A DNA stretch of 47,839 bases from assembly GCA_946482005.1 (NCBI GenBank), contig CAMLPV010000017.1, positions 1 to 47,839 on the forward strand. Direction: 5' to 3'. Of this stretch, positions 1 through 8,994 are shown piece after piece. This DNA comes from an uncultured Gilliamella sp. (GTDB lineage: Bacteria > Pseudomonadota > Gammaproteobacteria > Enterobacterales > Orbaceae). Every line of letters starts with the position of its first letter. Position 1 is the stretch's first letter. The translations under genes and the position numbers were made by a program. Under the pieces are notes generated by a model. It saw only the letters and a list, made by a program, of their open reading frames with translations. It searched no databases and was not told the DNA's origin.

Positions 1-44
1 AATTCGAAATTTGATTCAGAACGAAAGAATAAAAGCGATGGTAA
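1..44 (+). pseudogene. Eroded 3' tail of a further DUF4132 gene
   Basis: The first 44 bases align with the last codons of the intact DUF4132 gene that ends at 12810. The reading S-K-F-D then stop corresponds to the intact S-G-F-E then stop. The ATGGTAA junction with the following MoxR remnant is also kept: ATG at 38 and TAA at 42-44, against ATG 12804 and TAA 12808-12810. This shows that another DUF4132 copy, whole or partial, lay to the left of the window edge. Only the tail is visible, so whether that copy is intact is unknown. Confidence 0.6.
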
Positions 45-445
45 ATCAGAAACAATCAATATGATTAATTGTATAAGAGTGTTATAGCTAATAACTAGCA
101 ATATTAAGCAAAACCGATGATAAAAATAAGCGCTAAGATGGGTAGTTATCACCAAAATCAGCTGGTCAATTTATTTTAAATAACGAAATAGTAGTTGTAA
201 ATTTTTTGGTGAGGTTCCGTCAGTTTAACGTGCAATTATCTCACTATTAGAAAAACAATTTTTAATACTAATTGGTCAAGCCTATATCTTGTTGTTTTGT
301 TAGATAATACGAATGATATTAAATAAATCTAATTTTATACAGATAATAGGGTACCTAAGCGTGCCAGAAAATCTGATATATAGCATAGTTATTATCAATT
401 ATAAAAAACTTTTTGAAAATAACAAATCGCTATGAAACCCAATTA
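38..445 (+). pseudogene. Decayed MoxR-family ATPase gene (internal deletion)
   Basis: This stretch is colinear with the intact MoxR gene at 12804-13901. Bases 38-140 match its start, including ATGGTAAATCAGAAACAA. Bases about 190-285 match the segment leading into the Walker A loop. Bases 314-445 match its last 40 or so codons, including the GATATTAAA and AACTTTTTGAAAATAAC stretches. Roughly 700 bp covering Walker B, sensor 1 and the arginine finger are deleted, and several stops and frameshifts interrupt the rest. It cannot encode an ATPase. It is a footprint of an ancestral DUF4132-moxR repeat unit lying just upstream of the first intact giant gene. Confidence 0.7.
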
Positions 446-491
446 AAAATGGATATCCCAGATTTAAATCTTAATGGGAGAACAAAGGAAT

Positions 492-3400
492 ATGAAAACA
501 ACTGAACAATTATCAATAAACTCAAATGGTTCTAAACAGTTAATCAATACTATCTTTAAACCATTAAGTGAATTAGACAAATCTTTACCAGAACGGGTCA
601 CACAATATATCTTGCATGGTGATGAAATTGATGTGTTGGCCGATTTTGATAAACTATGTCAAAAGTCAGCTAATGTTGATAAAATTTTTGAATTATTGCG
701 AGGACCAGCTGCCTTTTATAGTTCATATAATTATAAAAAGATTCATCCGTTGCAAAAAGCGCGCATTAATTTTTATAAGCTTTGGACGGATGCCTATACA
801 CCAGAACAAATCATTCGATTTGCCCGATTTTCTGCTATTTTATTTGATCATTTAAGTGATATTAAACGCATAAGCGAACAAATTCCTTCTTGGCTTATGT
901 ATTTGTTATATGATGGACTGATTACTACTTTACCTTCTTATAGCGAAAACAAATATAAAATTGATGACCGTGAAAATTGGTCAATCCAACAATTGCATCA
1001 ATTTCTTGAAATTGAACAAGCAGGATTAGGCGAAAAGTTGCTGTTCGCGATTTTTGACCGTCTAAATATTTTTGAAAGTTCTTTGCGTGATTTTCAATAT
1101 TTTACTCGGTTAAATGGATTATTGACTTATATTCAAGAACGCATTGAATTATTTAAGCAACTCCCTTCACTCGGTTTAGCGCCTTTAGGACAAGTAGAAC
1201 AACTTAAATACATTCAACGATATCCAGAACTTAAGCTGCAACTGGTTGATTTTATTGCCATGCAGGCGCTAAATACTTGCAAGCAGGTGAGTCAATTAGC
1301 CACACGAATACTATTTAACTTACCACATGAGCTGATTCAACCTCAATTACAACACTTTTTAACTTCAGGCTCGGCTAAAGAGCGTGCTAATGCAACAATA
1401 TTGCTTTCTCGAATCATTTCTGAACCAACAATTTTACAACAGGCTTTAGCTATTGAAACCAATAAAACAGTTATTGTAGCCCTTGAAAGTGCCTTATCGA
1501 GATTAGAAACTGCCAATGCAGCCAAACAGCAAGCTGATTTAATTATTCCTAGTTTTGAACCATTAATTGACACGCCATTGCCACTAAATGCTCGTGATGT
1601 TTTACAGCAAAATTATGACGAGTTTATGAACGAATGTAAAAAATCGATGGAAAAAGAAATTGAGGAAAATAAAGAAAATAATAGATCATGGGATTATCAT
1701 CAAAAACGTTATAAATTGATGAACACGGTAACATCAAAGTCTATTGACTACATATTTGATTATTTGAATGGTAAAATTGATCGTTCAGCATTATTTGCAG
1801 AATTAAACGAAAAAATTGATTTACGTTATTTCCTTCCAAAAGATCAATTAGCAAATTTACCCGGATTTTCTTTGTTTCACTTATTCCGAATCAAACGGTT
1901 AATCGATCGTCGAGATAATATTTGTTTTTTTGAAGGAATATATCCATATAACGACGTTATTATAAACTTCGATTTAAGACAAATAGCTGATGTTATGGTA
2001 AAAATCAAATTTCGGCCTCACGCCGAATTTACAGTTGCTTTGCCGTTTTTAACCAGTGATGTTTTTCATGACGTTTATGCCAATGAACCTCATAAATTAT
2101 GGGCTTTTTTTGCTGAAAATGAATTTATAATTGATCAAGCATTAGGTTTTACTCATGTACAGATCCCTAAGGCAGCTTATGAGCGTATTGATAAAGTTAG
2201 TGCCATAAAAATATTACAATTTTTTCCAACTATTCCAACGAAATATGTCGCTTACCTATTTGACCTAGCTTTAGATAAAAGTAAACGGATACGTTATGCG
2301 GCGCAAGATGCCTTAAAGCGGATCCCCAATATACATAATCAAGTTGAAAAAGCCTTATCTTCCTCAAAACAAGAGGTGCGTATTGCCGCTGCAAATTGGC
2401 TAGCTGAGTTAGGCCAAAAAAGCTCGATAAATGCATTAAATGGTGCGCTAAAAAAAGAGAAATGCGAAACAGCACAAGCAGCGATATTGGTTGCACTTGA
2501 AAAAATTGGTGAAGACATAAGTCAGCACTTAACCCCGCAAAAGTTATTGGCTGATGCCCAGAAAGAGTTAAATGGTAAAATACCAAGCAACCTTAATTGG
2601 TTTGATTTTAACTTAATACCAGCTTTGACTTGGCAAAATGGTAAGGCAGTTGATCCACAAATTATTGAGTGGTGGATCCGATTAGCAGCTAAATTAAAAG
2701 ATCCGGCTAATTGGCTGTTAACTATTTATAATCGATTATTAAGCACCCAAAGTCAACGCCAATTAGGCGAATTTATTTTACGAAGTTTCATCAATCAAGA
2801 TACCCGAACACCAACATTGGAAGAGGCTGAAGCCAGAGCTAGTTCAGAAGCCGATAAACGATTGCAACAATATATTAGAGGTTATCAGATTTATCCGCAA
2901 ATTTATTCTAACTATAAGAATGTTACATATGAACAAGTTTTTGATGAAATTAAAAAAGAGACATTAACATCCTATCTTGGCTCAGCGATTAAATCAAAAG
3001 GGATATTAGTGTTAACCTGTAGCATTGAAGGCTCTGTTGCTGTATCAATATTAAATAGTTTTATGAAAGATCACTATCTCCGTAGCTCACAAATTGAAGC
3101 GATGCTTGAAGCACAGGCAAACAGCGATGATCCGATGATCATTCAATTATTAGTATCATTAGCACGTCGCTATCGAACGGCGTCCATTCAAGAAAAGGCC
3201 AGATATTTAGTAGAGAAGATTGCTCAACGCTGTGGTTGGACAGTAGATGAACTAGCCGATCGCACGACATCAACCGCAGGGTTAGATGATAATGGTTTGT
3301 TAATTCTTGATTATGGTGAGCGTACCTTTACTGCTAGTTTAGATGAGCAATTTAAATGGCAATTGACAAATGCTGAGGGAGAAAAAATCAAAGCATTACC

Positions 3401-4220
3401 TGAAGCACGTAAACACGAAAACCCAGAATTAGTCAAAGAGGCAAAAAAACAGTTTAGTAACAGTAAAAAAGAACTTAACCAATTACTCAAAATGCAAATT
3501 AGCCGTTTTCACGAAGCCATGTGTGCTCAGCATCAATGGCGAGTAGAAGATTGGCAAAAATATCTGCAATCTCACCCAATTATAGGACGGTTTATTCAAC
3601 GTTTAGTGTGGTTGGAATTAGACAGTAATGGTCAAATAGTCAATAGTTTTAGGCCAACAGAAGATGGCAGTTTAATAACTAATCAAGATGAAGAAATCTT
3701 ACTTGATCAACATAATTTTATTACCGTTGCTCATTCAGTGTTGCTTTCAAGTGAAGATATCTCGCAATGGCAAGCGCATCTTAAAGATTACAAAGTAACT
3801 TCATGGTTTGACCAGCTAAGTCATCCATTACCGGATATTAACAAATTTAAAGATGGCGAAATTGATGATCGTTTAGGCTGGTTAACTGACAGTTTTACTC
3901 TACGTGGTATTTTAACGAAATTGGGTTATAAGCGAGAAAATCTTGAAGATGGCGAGTGTTTTATGGGCTACCATAAATACTTTGGCAGTTTAGGTATTTA
4001 TATCAATATTGAATTCAGTGGTAGCACACTACCTGAAGAAAATATTCCAGTTATACTCTATAGCCTCTATTTTAGCAATAAAACGTCTTTCAAAGATAGG
4101 GCAATTGCACTAGATAAACTACCTAAAGTGTTATTAGCCGAAGGTTATGCTGATTATATGGCAGTGGCAAAAGCCTGTAGTGGTTTTGATCCTAATTGGA
4201 AAGATAAACTAAGATGGTAA
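492..4220 (+). CDS. DUF4132 / HEAT-repeat giant protein, copy 1 (YehI/MolR-like)
   Basis: This 1242-residue cytoplasmic protein has no signal peptide or membrane segment. Residues about 590-690 contain alpha-helical HEAT-like repeats (R-x-AAANWLAELG type). The C-terminal part, about 925-1110, is the DUF4132 region with the W-x(2)-YLQSHPIIGRFIQRLVWLEL block. Its two paralogues follow in tandem, and a MoxR ATPase, DUF5682, VWA and SWIM gene lie downstream, as at the E. coli yehI locus, where molR is a neighbouring paralogue. The molecular function of the family is not established; HEAT repeats suggest a protein-binding scaffold or a client of the MoxR/VWA pair. An ATG also exists at 474, but GGGAG at 475-479 sits 12 bases before ATG 492, and copy 3 has an equivalent arrangement, so 492 is preferred. 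Confidence 0.85.
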   Translation: MKTTEQLSINSNGSKQLINTIFKPLSELDKSLPERVTQYILHGDEIDVLADFDKLCQKSANVDKIFELLRGPAAFYSSYNYKKIHPLQKARINFYKLWTDAYTPEQIIRFARFSAILFDHLSDIKRISEQIPSWLMYLLYDGLITTLPSYSENKYKIDDRENWSIQQLHQFLEIEQAGLGEKLLFAIFDRLNIFESSLRDFQYFTRLNGLLTYIQERIELFKQLPSLGLAPLGQVEQLKYIQRYPELKLQLVDFIAMQALNTCKQVSQLATRILFNLPHELIQPQLQHFLTSGSAKERANATILLSRIISEPTILQQALAIETNKTVIVALESALSRLETANAAKQQADLIIPSFEPLIDTPLPLNARDVLQQNYDEFMNECKKSMEKEIEENKENNRSWDYHQKRYKLMNTVTSKSIDYIFDYLNGKIDRSALFAELNEKIDLRYFLPKDQLANLPGFSLFHLFRIKRLIDRRDNICFFEGIYPYNDVIINFDLRQIADVMVKIKFRPHAEFTVALPFLTSDVFHDVYANEPHKLWAFFAENEFIIDQALGFTHVQIPKAAYERIDKVSAIKILQFFPTIPTKYVAYLFDLALDKSKRIRYAAQDALKRIPNIHNQVEKALSSSKQEVRIAAANWLAELGQKSSINALNGALKKEKCETAQAAILVALEKIGEDISQHLTPQKLLADAQKELNGKIPSNLNWFDFNLIPALTWQNGKAVDPQIIEWWIRLAAKLKDPANWLLTIYNRLLSTQSQRQLGEFILRSFINQDTRTPTLEEAEARASSEADKRLQQYIRGYQIYPQIYSNYKNVTYEQVFDEIKKETLTSYLGSAIKSKGILVLTCSIEGSVAVSILNSFMKDHYLRSSQIEAMLEAQANSDDPMIIQLLVSLARRYRTASIQEKARYLVEKIAQRCGWTVDELADRTTSTAGLDDNGLLILDYGERTFTASLDEQFKWQLTNAEGEKIKALPEARKHENPELVKEAKKQFSNSKKELNQLLKMQISRFHEAMCAQHQWRVEDWQKYLQSHPIIGRFIQRLVWLELDSNGQIVNSFRPTEDGSLITNQDEEILLDQHNFITVAHSVLLSSEDISQWQAHLKDYKVTSWFDQLSHPLPDINKFKDGEIDDRLGWLTDSFTLRGILTKLGYKRENLEDGECFMGYHKYFGSLGIYINIEFSGSTLPEENIPVILYSLYFSNKTSFKDRAIALDKLPKVLLAEGYADYMAVAKACSGFDPNWKDKLRW

Positions 4221-4387
4221 AAATGGCAAAAATATAATGGACTGGTCATTTTTGATTGCTTTATAGGATAGATTAACCTGATTTAGAGTGATTAATATTT
4301 GAATGGATTTATAGTCTGCTTGATTTGCCTAATTTTTTGCTCAAAGTAATCATGACCGTAAAAATCGACATTAATAGCATCACGTCA

Positions 4388-4459
4388 GCGTTATTAGCTG
4401 AAAGTTTTGTTGATTATATGTTGATTGCCGATGCATCAAGCAAATTTGATTTAGATTGA
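4388..4459 (+). pseudogene. Eroded C-terminal tail of a DUF4132 gene
   Basis: Read from 4388, the sequence gives A-L-L-A-E-S-F-V-D-Y-M-L-I-A-D-A-S-S and then ends in TGA at 4457. This is the conserved last block of the intact copies (V-L-L-A-E-G-Y-A-D-Y-M-A-V-A). Nothing recognisable of the other 1200 or so codons is left immediately upstream. It is the stub of a DUF4132 gene between copies 1 and 2. Confidence 0.7.
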
Positions 4460-4470
4460 AAGGATTAAAG

Positions 4471-4575
4471 ATGTGAAATCAGAAACAAGAAATACGATTA
4501 ACTGCACAAGAATGTTTATCTGGCGTAGTTATTATCAAACATCATTTTTTTAGCAATGTTAAATCACTATAACAA
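4471..4575 (+). pseudogene. MoxR ATPase footprint: first and last codons fused
   Basis: Bases 4471-4517 match the first codons of the intact MoxR gene (ATG, then AAATCAGAAACAAG, then the ATTAACTGCACAAGAA block). Bases from about 4518 (CTGGCGTAGTTATTATCAA) match its last codons and run on to ACTATAACAATTGA, which corresponds to the intact spacer and the ATGACAATC start of the DUF5682 gene. About 1 kb of ATPase between the two has been deleted. Together with the adjoining DUF4132 tail, this marks a lost DUF4132-moxR unit. Confidence 0.65.
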
Positions 4576-4628
4576 TTGATTATAAATAAATACCAAAGAT
4601 TTCAACCTTAATGGAAAAACTAAGGACT

Positions 4629-7600
4629 ATGAAAAAAACAGAACAATTCTCAACAAGTCCACTGATATCTGACCAGTTAATTACCACTATCTTTAACCCA
4701 TTAAGTGAACAGGATAAATCTTTACCAGAGAGGATCACGCAATATATCTTGCATGGTGAAGAACTTGCTGTGTTAGCTGATTTTGATAAGTTATGCCAAG
4801 TGCCGAATAACTTTACCAACATTTATGAATTATTACAGAGACCAGCAGAATTACATAATGTAGATTCTTATGTCAAAATTCATCCGCCATTACAAGCTCG
4901 CATTAATTTTTATAAACTTTGGACGGATGCTTATACACCAGAACAGATAATTCGATTTGCCCGAGTTTTTGCTACTTTATTTGACCATTCAAGTTTTATT
5001 AAACATACAAGCGAACAACTCCCATCATGGTTTATCTGTTTGTTATATGATGGACTCATTACTACATTATCTTGTCCTAATTGGCACAAAAAAGAAATTG
5101 TTGAGCGTGAAAATTGGTCAGCACAACAATTACATCAATTTCTTGAAATTGAACAAGCAGGATTAGGCGAAAAGTTGCTATTTGTGATTTTTGACCGTCA
5201 AAATGTTGCTACTGATCGTTTTGATTTCTTCCGAAATTTTACTCGGTTGAATGGATTATTGACCTATATTCAAGAACGAATTGAATTATTTAAACAACTC
5301 CCTTCACTGGGATTGGCGCCTGTGGGGCAGGTAGAACAACTTAGATATATTCAACGATATCCAGAATTTCAGTTACAACTGGTTGATTTTATTGCCATGC
5401 AGGCGTTAAATACTTGCAAACAGGTGAGTCAATTAGCCACAGGAATACTATTTAACTTACCACATGAGCTGATTCAACTCCAATTACAACACTTTTTAAC
5501 TTCTGGCTCGGTTAATGAGCGTGCTAATGCCGCAATATTACTTTCTCGAATTATTTCTGAATCGACAATTTTACAGCAAGCTTTAGCTAACGAAACCAAT
5601 AAAACAGTTATTGCTGCTCTTGAAAGGGCTTTATTGTGTTTGGCAAGTGCCAATGCAGCTAAACAGCAAGCAGATTTAGTTATTCCTGAATTTGAACCAA
5701 TTAGTGACACACCATTGCCAATAACGGCACTTGATATTTTACAGCAGAATTTCGACGAAAGCCTTATCGAATATAAAAAATTGATGGAAGATGAGCTAGA
5801 GAAAAACCAAAAAAATAATACATCATGGCAATATCATCAAGAAAGTTATAAACATCTGGAAACGGTCACATTAAATTCTCTCGATACTATCTTTGATCAT
5901 ATAAATGGTAAAATCGATGGCACAGCATTATTAAAAAAACTTGGTAAGCGTATTGATTTTCGAATTTTATTTACCAAAAATCGACTAGCAAATTTACCTG
6001 AATTTTCTTTATTTCATTTATTCAGAATGAAAAAATTAACTGGTCCTACAGATAGTATTTATTTTTTTAAAAAGTTATACAATAACTATGAGGTGGTTAA
6101 AAATGCCGATCTTAGACAAATAGCGGATGTTATGGTAAAGCTCGATCCCAATAAAAAATTTGTATATACAATTGCTCTGCCATTTTTAAACAGTGATTTT
6201 TTTTATGAAATTTATGAAAATGAACCACATAAATTATGGCCTTTTTTTGCTGAAAATGACTTTTTGCTTGATCAAGCATTAGGTTTTGCACCTTTTCAAA
6301 TCGATCCGTTTTTTGTTCGTTTTATTGATAAAATTATTACCATTAAAATATTAAAGCTATTTCCAACGCTTCCGGTTAAATATGTCGCTTACCTATTTGA
6401 GTTAGCTTTAGGCGAAAGTAAGCAGTTACGTTATGTAGCGCAAGATGCTTTACAACGGATCCCTAACATACATCATCAAGTTGAACAAGCCTTATCCTCC
6501 TCTAAACAAGAGGTGCGAATTATTGCAGCTAATTGGTTGGCTAAGTTAGGACAAAAAAGTTCGCATAAGGCACTAAATGATGCACTAAAAAAAGAGAAAC
6601 ACAAAACATTACAAGCGGCGATATTGGTGGCGCTGGAAAAAATTGGTGAAGATATTAGTCAGCACTTAACGCCGAAAAAGTTATTGGCTGATGCCCAAAA
6701 AGGTTTAGAAGGTAAAGTGCCAACCGAACTAGATTGGTTTGATTTTAACTTAATTCCCTCATTGACTTGGCGTAATGGTAAAGCAGTTGATCCACAAATT
6801 ATTCAGTGGTGGCTCTGCCTAGCGGTCAAATTAAATGATCCAGCTAATGCGCTGTTAGCTATTTATAGTCGATTGTTAAGCATCCAAAGTCAGCAACAAT
6901 TAGGCGAATTTATTTTACAACGTTTTATTAAGCAAGATACGCTAAATCCAACGTTAGAAGAGGCTCTAGCCGTAGCTAGCTTACAAGCCGATAAACGCTT
7001 GCAAGAACGTATCTTAAATTATCAGAACTATCCAGAATTTTATCGTCACTATAAAGATATTACTTATGAGCAGGTTTTCGACGAAATTAAACAAGAGACA
7101 TTAGCAACCTGTTCTGGTTCAGCCATCAAAACAAAAGGAATATTAGCGTTAATATGTGGTATTGAAGGTCGAATTGCGGTATCTCTCTTACGCACGTTCA
7201 TGAAAAACCATTATCAACGTCAAGCACAAATTGAAGCGATGCTTGAAGCATTAGCAAACAGTGATGATCCGCTGATCATTCAACTATTATTATCATTAGT
7301 ATCCAACTATCGCATAGCATCCATTCAAAAAAAGGCCAGATATTTGGTAGAAAATATTGCCAAGCGTTCAGGCTGGACTATTGATGAACTGGCTGATCGC
7401 ACCATATCGACGGCAGGGTTAGATGATAATGGCCTGTTAATTCTTGATTATGGTGAGCGTACCTTTACTGCTAGTTTAGATGAGCAATTTAAATGGCAAT
7501 TAACAAATGCTGAGGGAGAAAAAATCAAAGCATTACCTGAAGCAGGCAAAAACGAAAACCCTGAATTAGTCAAAGAGGTAAAAAAACAGTTCAGCAATAA

Positions 7601-8363
7601 TAAAAAAGAGCTTAATCAATTACTCACTATGCAAATTAGTCGTTTTTATGAAGCCATGTGTGTTCAGCATCAATGGCGAGTGGAAGATTGGCAACAATAT
7701 CTGCAATCTCACCCAATTATGGGACGATTTATTCAACGTTTAGTTTGGTTGGAATTAGACAGTAATGGTCAAATAGTCAATAGTTTTAGGCCAACAGAAG
7801 ATGGCAACTTAATAACTAATCAAGATGAAGAAATCTCACTTGATCAACATCATTTTATTACCGTTGCTCATTCAGTATTGCTTACAAGTGAAGATATAGC
7901 ACAATGGCAAGCGCATCTTAAAGATTATAAAGTAATCTCCTGGTTTGACCAGTTTAGTCATCCATTACCGGATATGAACAAATTTGAAAATAATATCATT
8001 AATGATCGTTATGGTTGGTCAATGGACAGTTTTACCCTACGTGATATTTTAACCGAATTGGGTTATGAGCGTGAAAGTGCGCAGGAGGGTGAAAGCTTTT
8101 TTTGTTACCACAAATACTATAGCCGTTTAAAAATTTATATCCATATTGATTTCAGTGGTGGTATGGTACCTGAAGAAAATATTCTAGCAGTACTTGATAG
8201 ACTTTATTTCAGTAAAACACCGGGTTATCATGATGGCGTAATTAAGCTAGATAACCTGCCGAAAGTGTTATTAGCCGAAAGTTATGCTAATTATATGGCG
8301 GTAGCCGATGCATCCAATGGTTTTGACCCTAATTGGCAAAATAAAGTGATATGGGATACATGA
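4629..8363 (+). CDS. DUF4132 / HEAT-repeat giant protein, copy 2 (YehI/MolR-like)
   Basis: This 1244-residue protein is the closest paralogue of copy 1. The DNA is nearly identical over the DUF4132 core (for example 7430-7560 against 3290-3420). Residues about 370-540 and the last 100 or so residues differ much more. HEAT-like helices lie around residues 590-690 and DUF4132 around 925-1110. No membrane segment or export signal is visible. ATG 4611 lies 18 bases upstream in frame. ATG 4629, preceded by TAAGGA, is chosen by analogy with copy 1, but the choice is uncertain. Its role is unknown; it is presumed to work with the downstream MoxR/VWA genes. Confidence 0.84.
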   Translation: MKKTEQFSTSPLISDQLITTIFNPLSEQDKSLPERITQYILHGEELAVLADFDKLCQVPNNFTNIYELLQRPAELHNVDSYVKIHPPLQARINFYKLWTDAYTPEQIIRFARVFATLFDHSSFIKHTSEQLPSWFICLLYDGLITTLSCPNWHKKEIVERENWSAQQLHQFLEIEQAGLGEKLLFVIFDRQNVATDRFDFFRNFTRLNGLLTYIQERIELFKQLPSLGLAPVGQVEQLRYIQRYPEFQLQLVDFIAMQALNTCKQVSQLATGILFNLPHELIQLQLQHFLTSGSVNERANAAILLSRIISESTILQQALANETNKTVIAALERALLCLASANAAKQQADLVIPEFEPISDTPLPITALDILQQNFDESLIEYKKLMEDELEKNQKNNTSWQYHQESYKHLETVTLNSLDTIFDHINGKIDGTALLKKLGKRIDFRILFTKNRLANLPEFSLFHLFRMKKLTGPTDSIYFFKKLYNNYEVVKNADLRQIADVMVKLDPNKKFVYTIALPFLNSDFFYEIYENEPHKLWPFFAENDFLLDQALGFAPFQIDPFFVRFIDKIITIKILKLFPTLPVKYVAYLFELALGESKQLRYVAQDALQRIPNIHHQVEQALSSSKQEVRIIAANWLAKLGQKSSHKALNDALKKEKHKTLQAAILVALEKIGEDISQHLTPKKLLADAQKGLEGKVPTELDWFDFNLIPSLTWRNGKAVDPQIIQWWLCLAVKLNDPANALLAIYSRLLSIQSQQQLGEFILQRFIKQDTLNPTLEEALAVASLQADKRLQERILNYQNYPEFYRHYKDITYEQVFDEIKQETLATCSGSAIKTKGILALICGIEGRIAVSLLRTFMKNHYQRQAQIEAMLEALANSDDPLIIQLLLSLVSNYRIASIQKKARYLVENIAKRSGWTIDELADRTISTAGLDDNGLLILDYGERTFTASLDEQFKWQLTNAEGEKIKALPEAGKNENPELVKEVKKQFSNNKKELNQLLTMQISRFYEAMCVQHQWRVEDWQQYLQSHPIMGRFIQRLVWLELDSNGQIVNSFRPTEDGNLITNQDEEISLDQHHFITVAHSVLLTSEDIAQWQAHLKDYKVISWFDQFSHPLPDMNKFENNIINDRYGWSMDSFTLRDILTELGYERESAQEGESFFCYHKYYSRLKIYIHIDFSGGMVPEENILAVLDRLYFSKTPGYHDGVIKLDNLPKVLLAESYANYMAVADASNGFDPNWQNKVIWDT

Positions 8364-8379
8364 TCAGAAGTCGAGAGAG

Positions 8380-8620
8380 AAAGTTATTGTTGATTGCATT
8401 GCGGGTTTATATGCTTTAGAACAATCAATACTTGAACGGATCTGTCAGTATGTTTTATCAATCAAAGATCACAAGGTTGTTGAAGATCTTAGGTATAGTT
8501 AATTTTATGGTTATTAATTAGGCTAACAACATTTTTTTAATATGACATCTTGTGAAAATAAACGAGCAAGGTTTATTGTTTTATATGATGTTTCACTTAC
8601 CTTTTTGCGCAACGATGGGT
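8380..8620 (+). pseudogene. Decayed N-terminal fragment of a fourth DUF4132 gene
   Basis: An open frame from 8380 to the TAA at 8500 reads L-E-Q-S-I-L-E-R-I-C-Q-Y-V-L. This aligns with L-D-K-S-L-P-E-R-V-T-Q-Y-I-L near the N-terminus of the intact copies. Further on, at 8569-8590, the bases GGTTTATTGTTTTATATGAT match the intact GGTTTATCTGTTTGTTATATGAT segment around residue 140. Stops and frameshifts separate the two pieces and nothing later is recognisable. It is a dead copy between copies 2 and 3. The rest of the gap, to 8994, is AT-rich and I see no other feature in it. Confidence 0.6.
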
Positions 8621-8994
8621 TGGTAAACGATCTATCGTTTAACATTGAATTAAATTTGCTATTTGGTTGGCGTGATTGAAAAGTCCAAGGATAATTTTAT
8701 AAAAGTATAAAAATAGAGTGTGATTATCAAAACTGAGTTTAGTCTATAAAGATATTGCCAATCGAAATTGATATATAAGACAGATTTATGAATTACTATT
8801 ATTAAATTAAGCATAAACAGCATAATTGTTAGCTAAAATCCCAAGTGTATTAAAAACAGTTATCTTGATAACAATGGCATTTAGTGTGATTTAAATAATC
8901 AAATTAAATTTGAACTTTTAATTATATAACATTATATTTATTAATCAGTTGGAAATGATTTTAATGTTCTAATTCTCAAGGAGAGTAAAGCAAT

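Noticed and set aside
1343..2586. Open frames on the - strand inside the DUF4132 genes (also 5474-5710, 10647-10832)
   Set aside because: They are antisense shadows that recur in the same place because the sense genes are paralogous. They have no ribosome sites and no recognisable domains.
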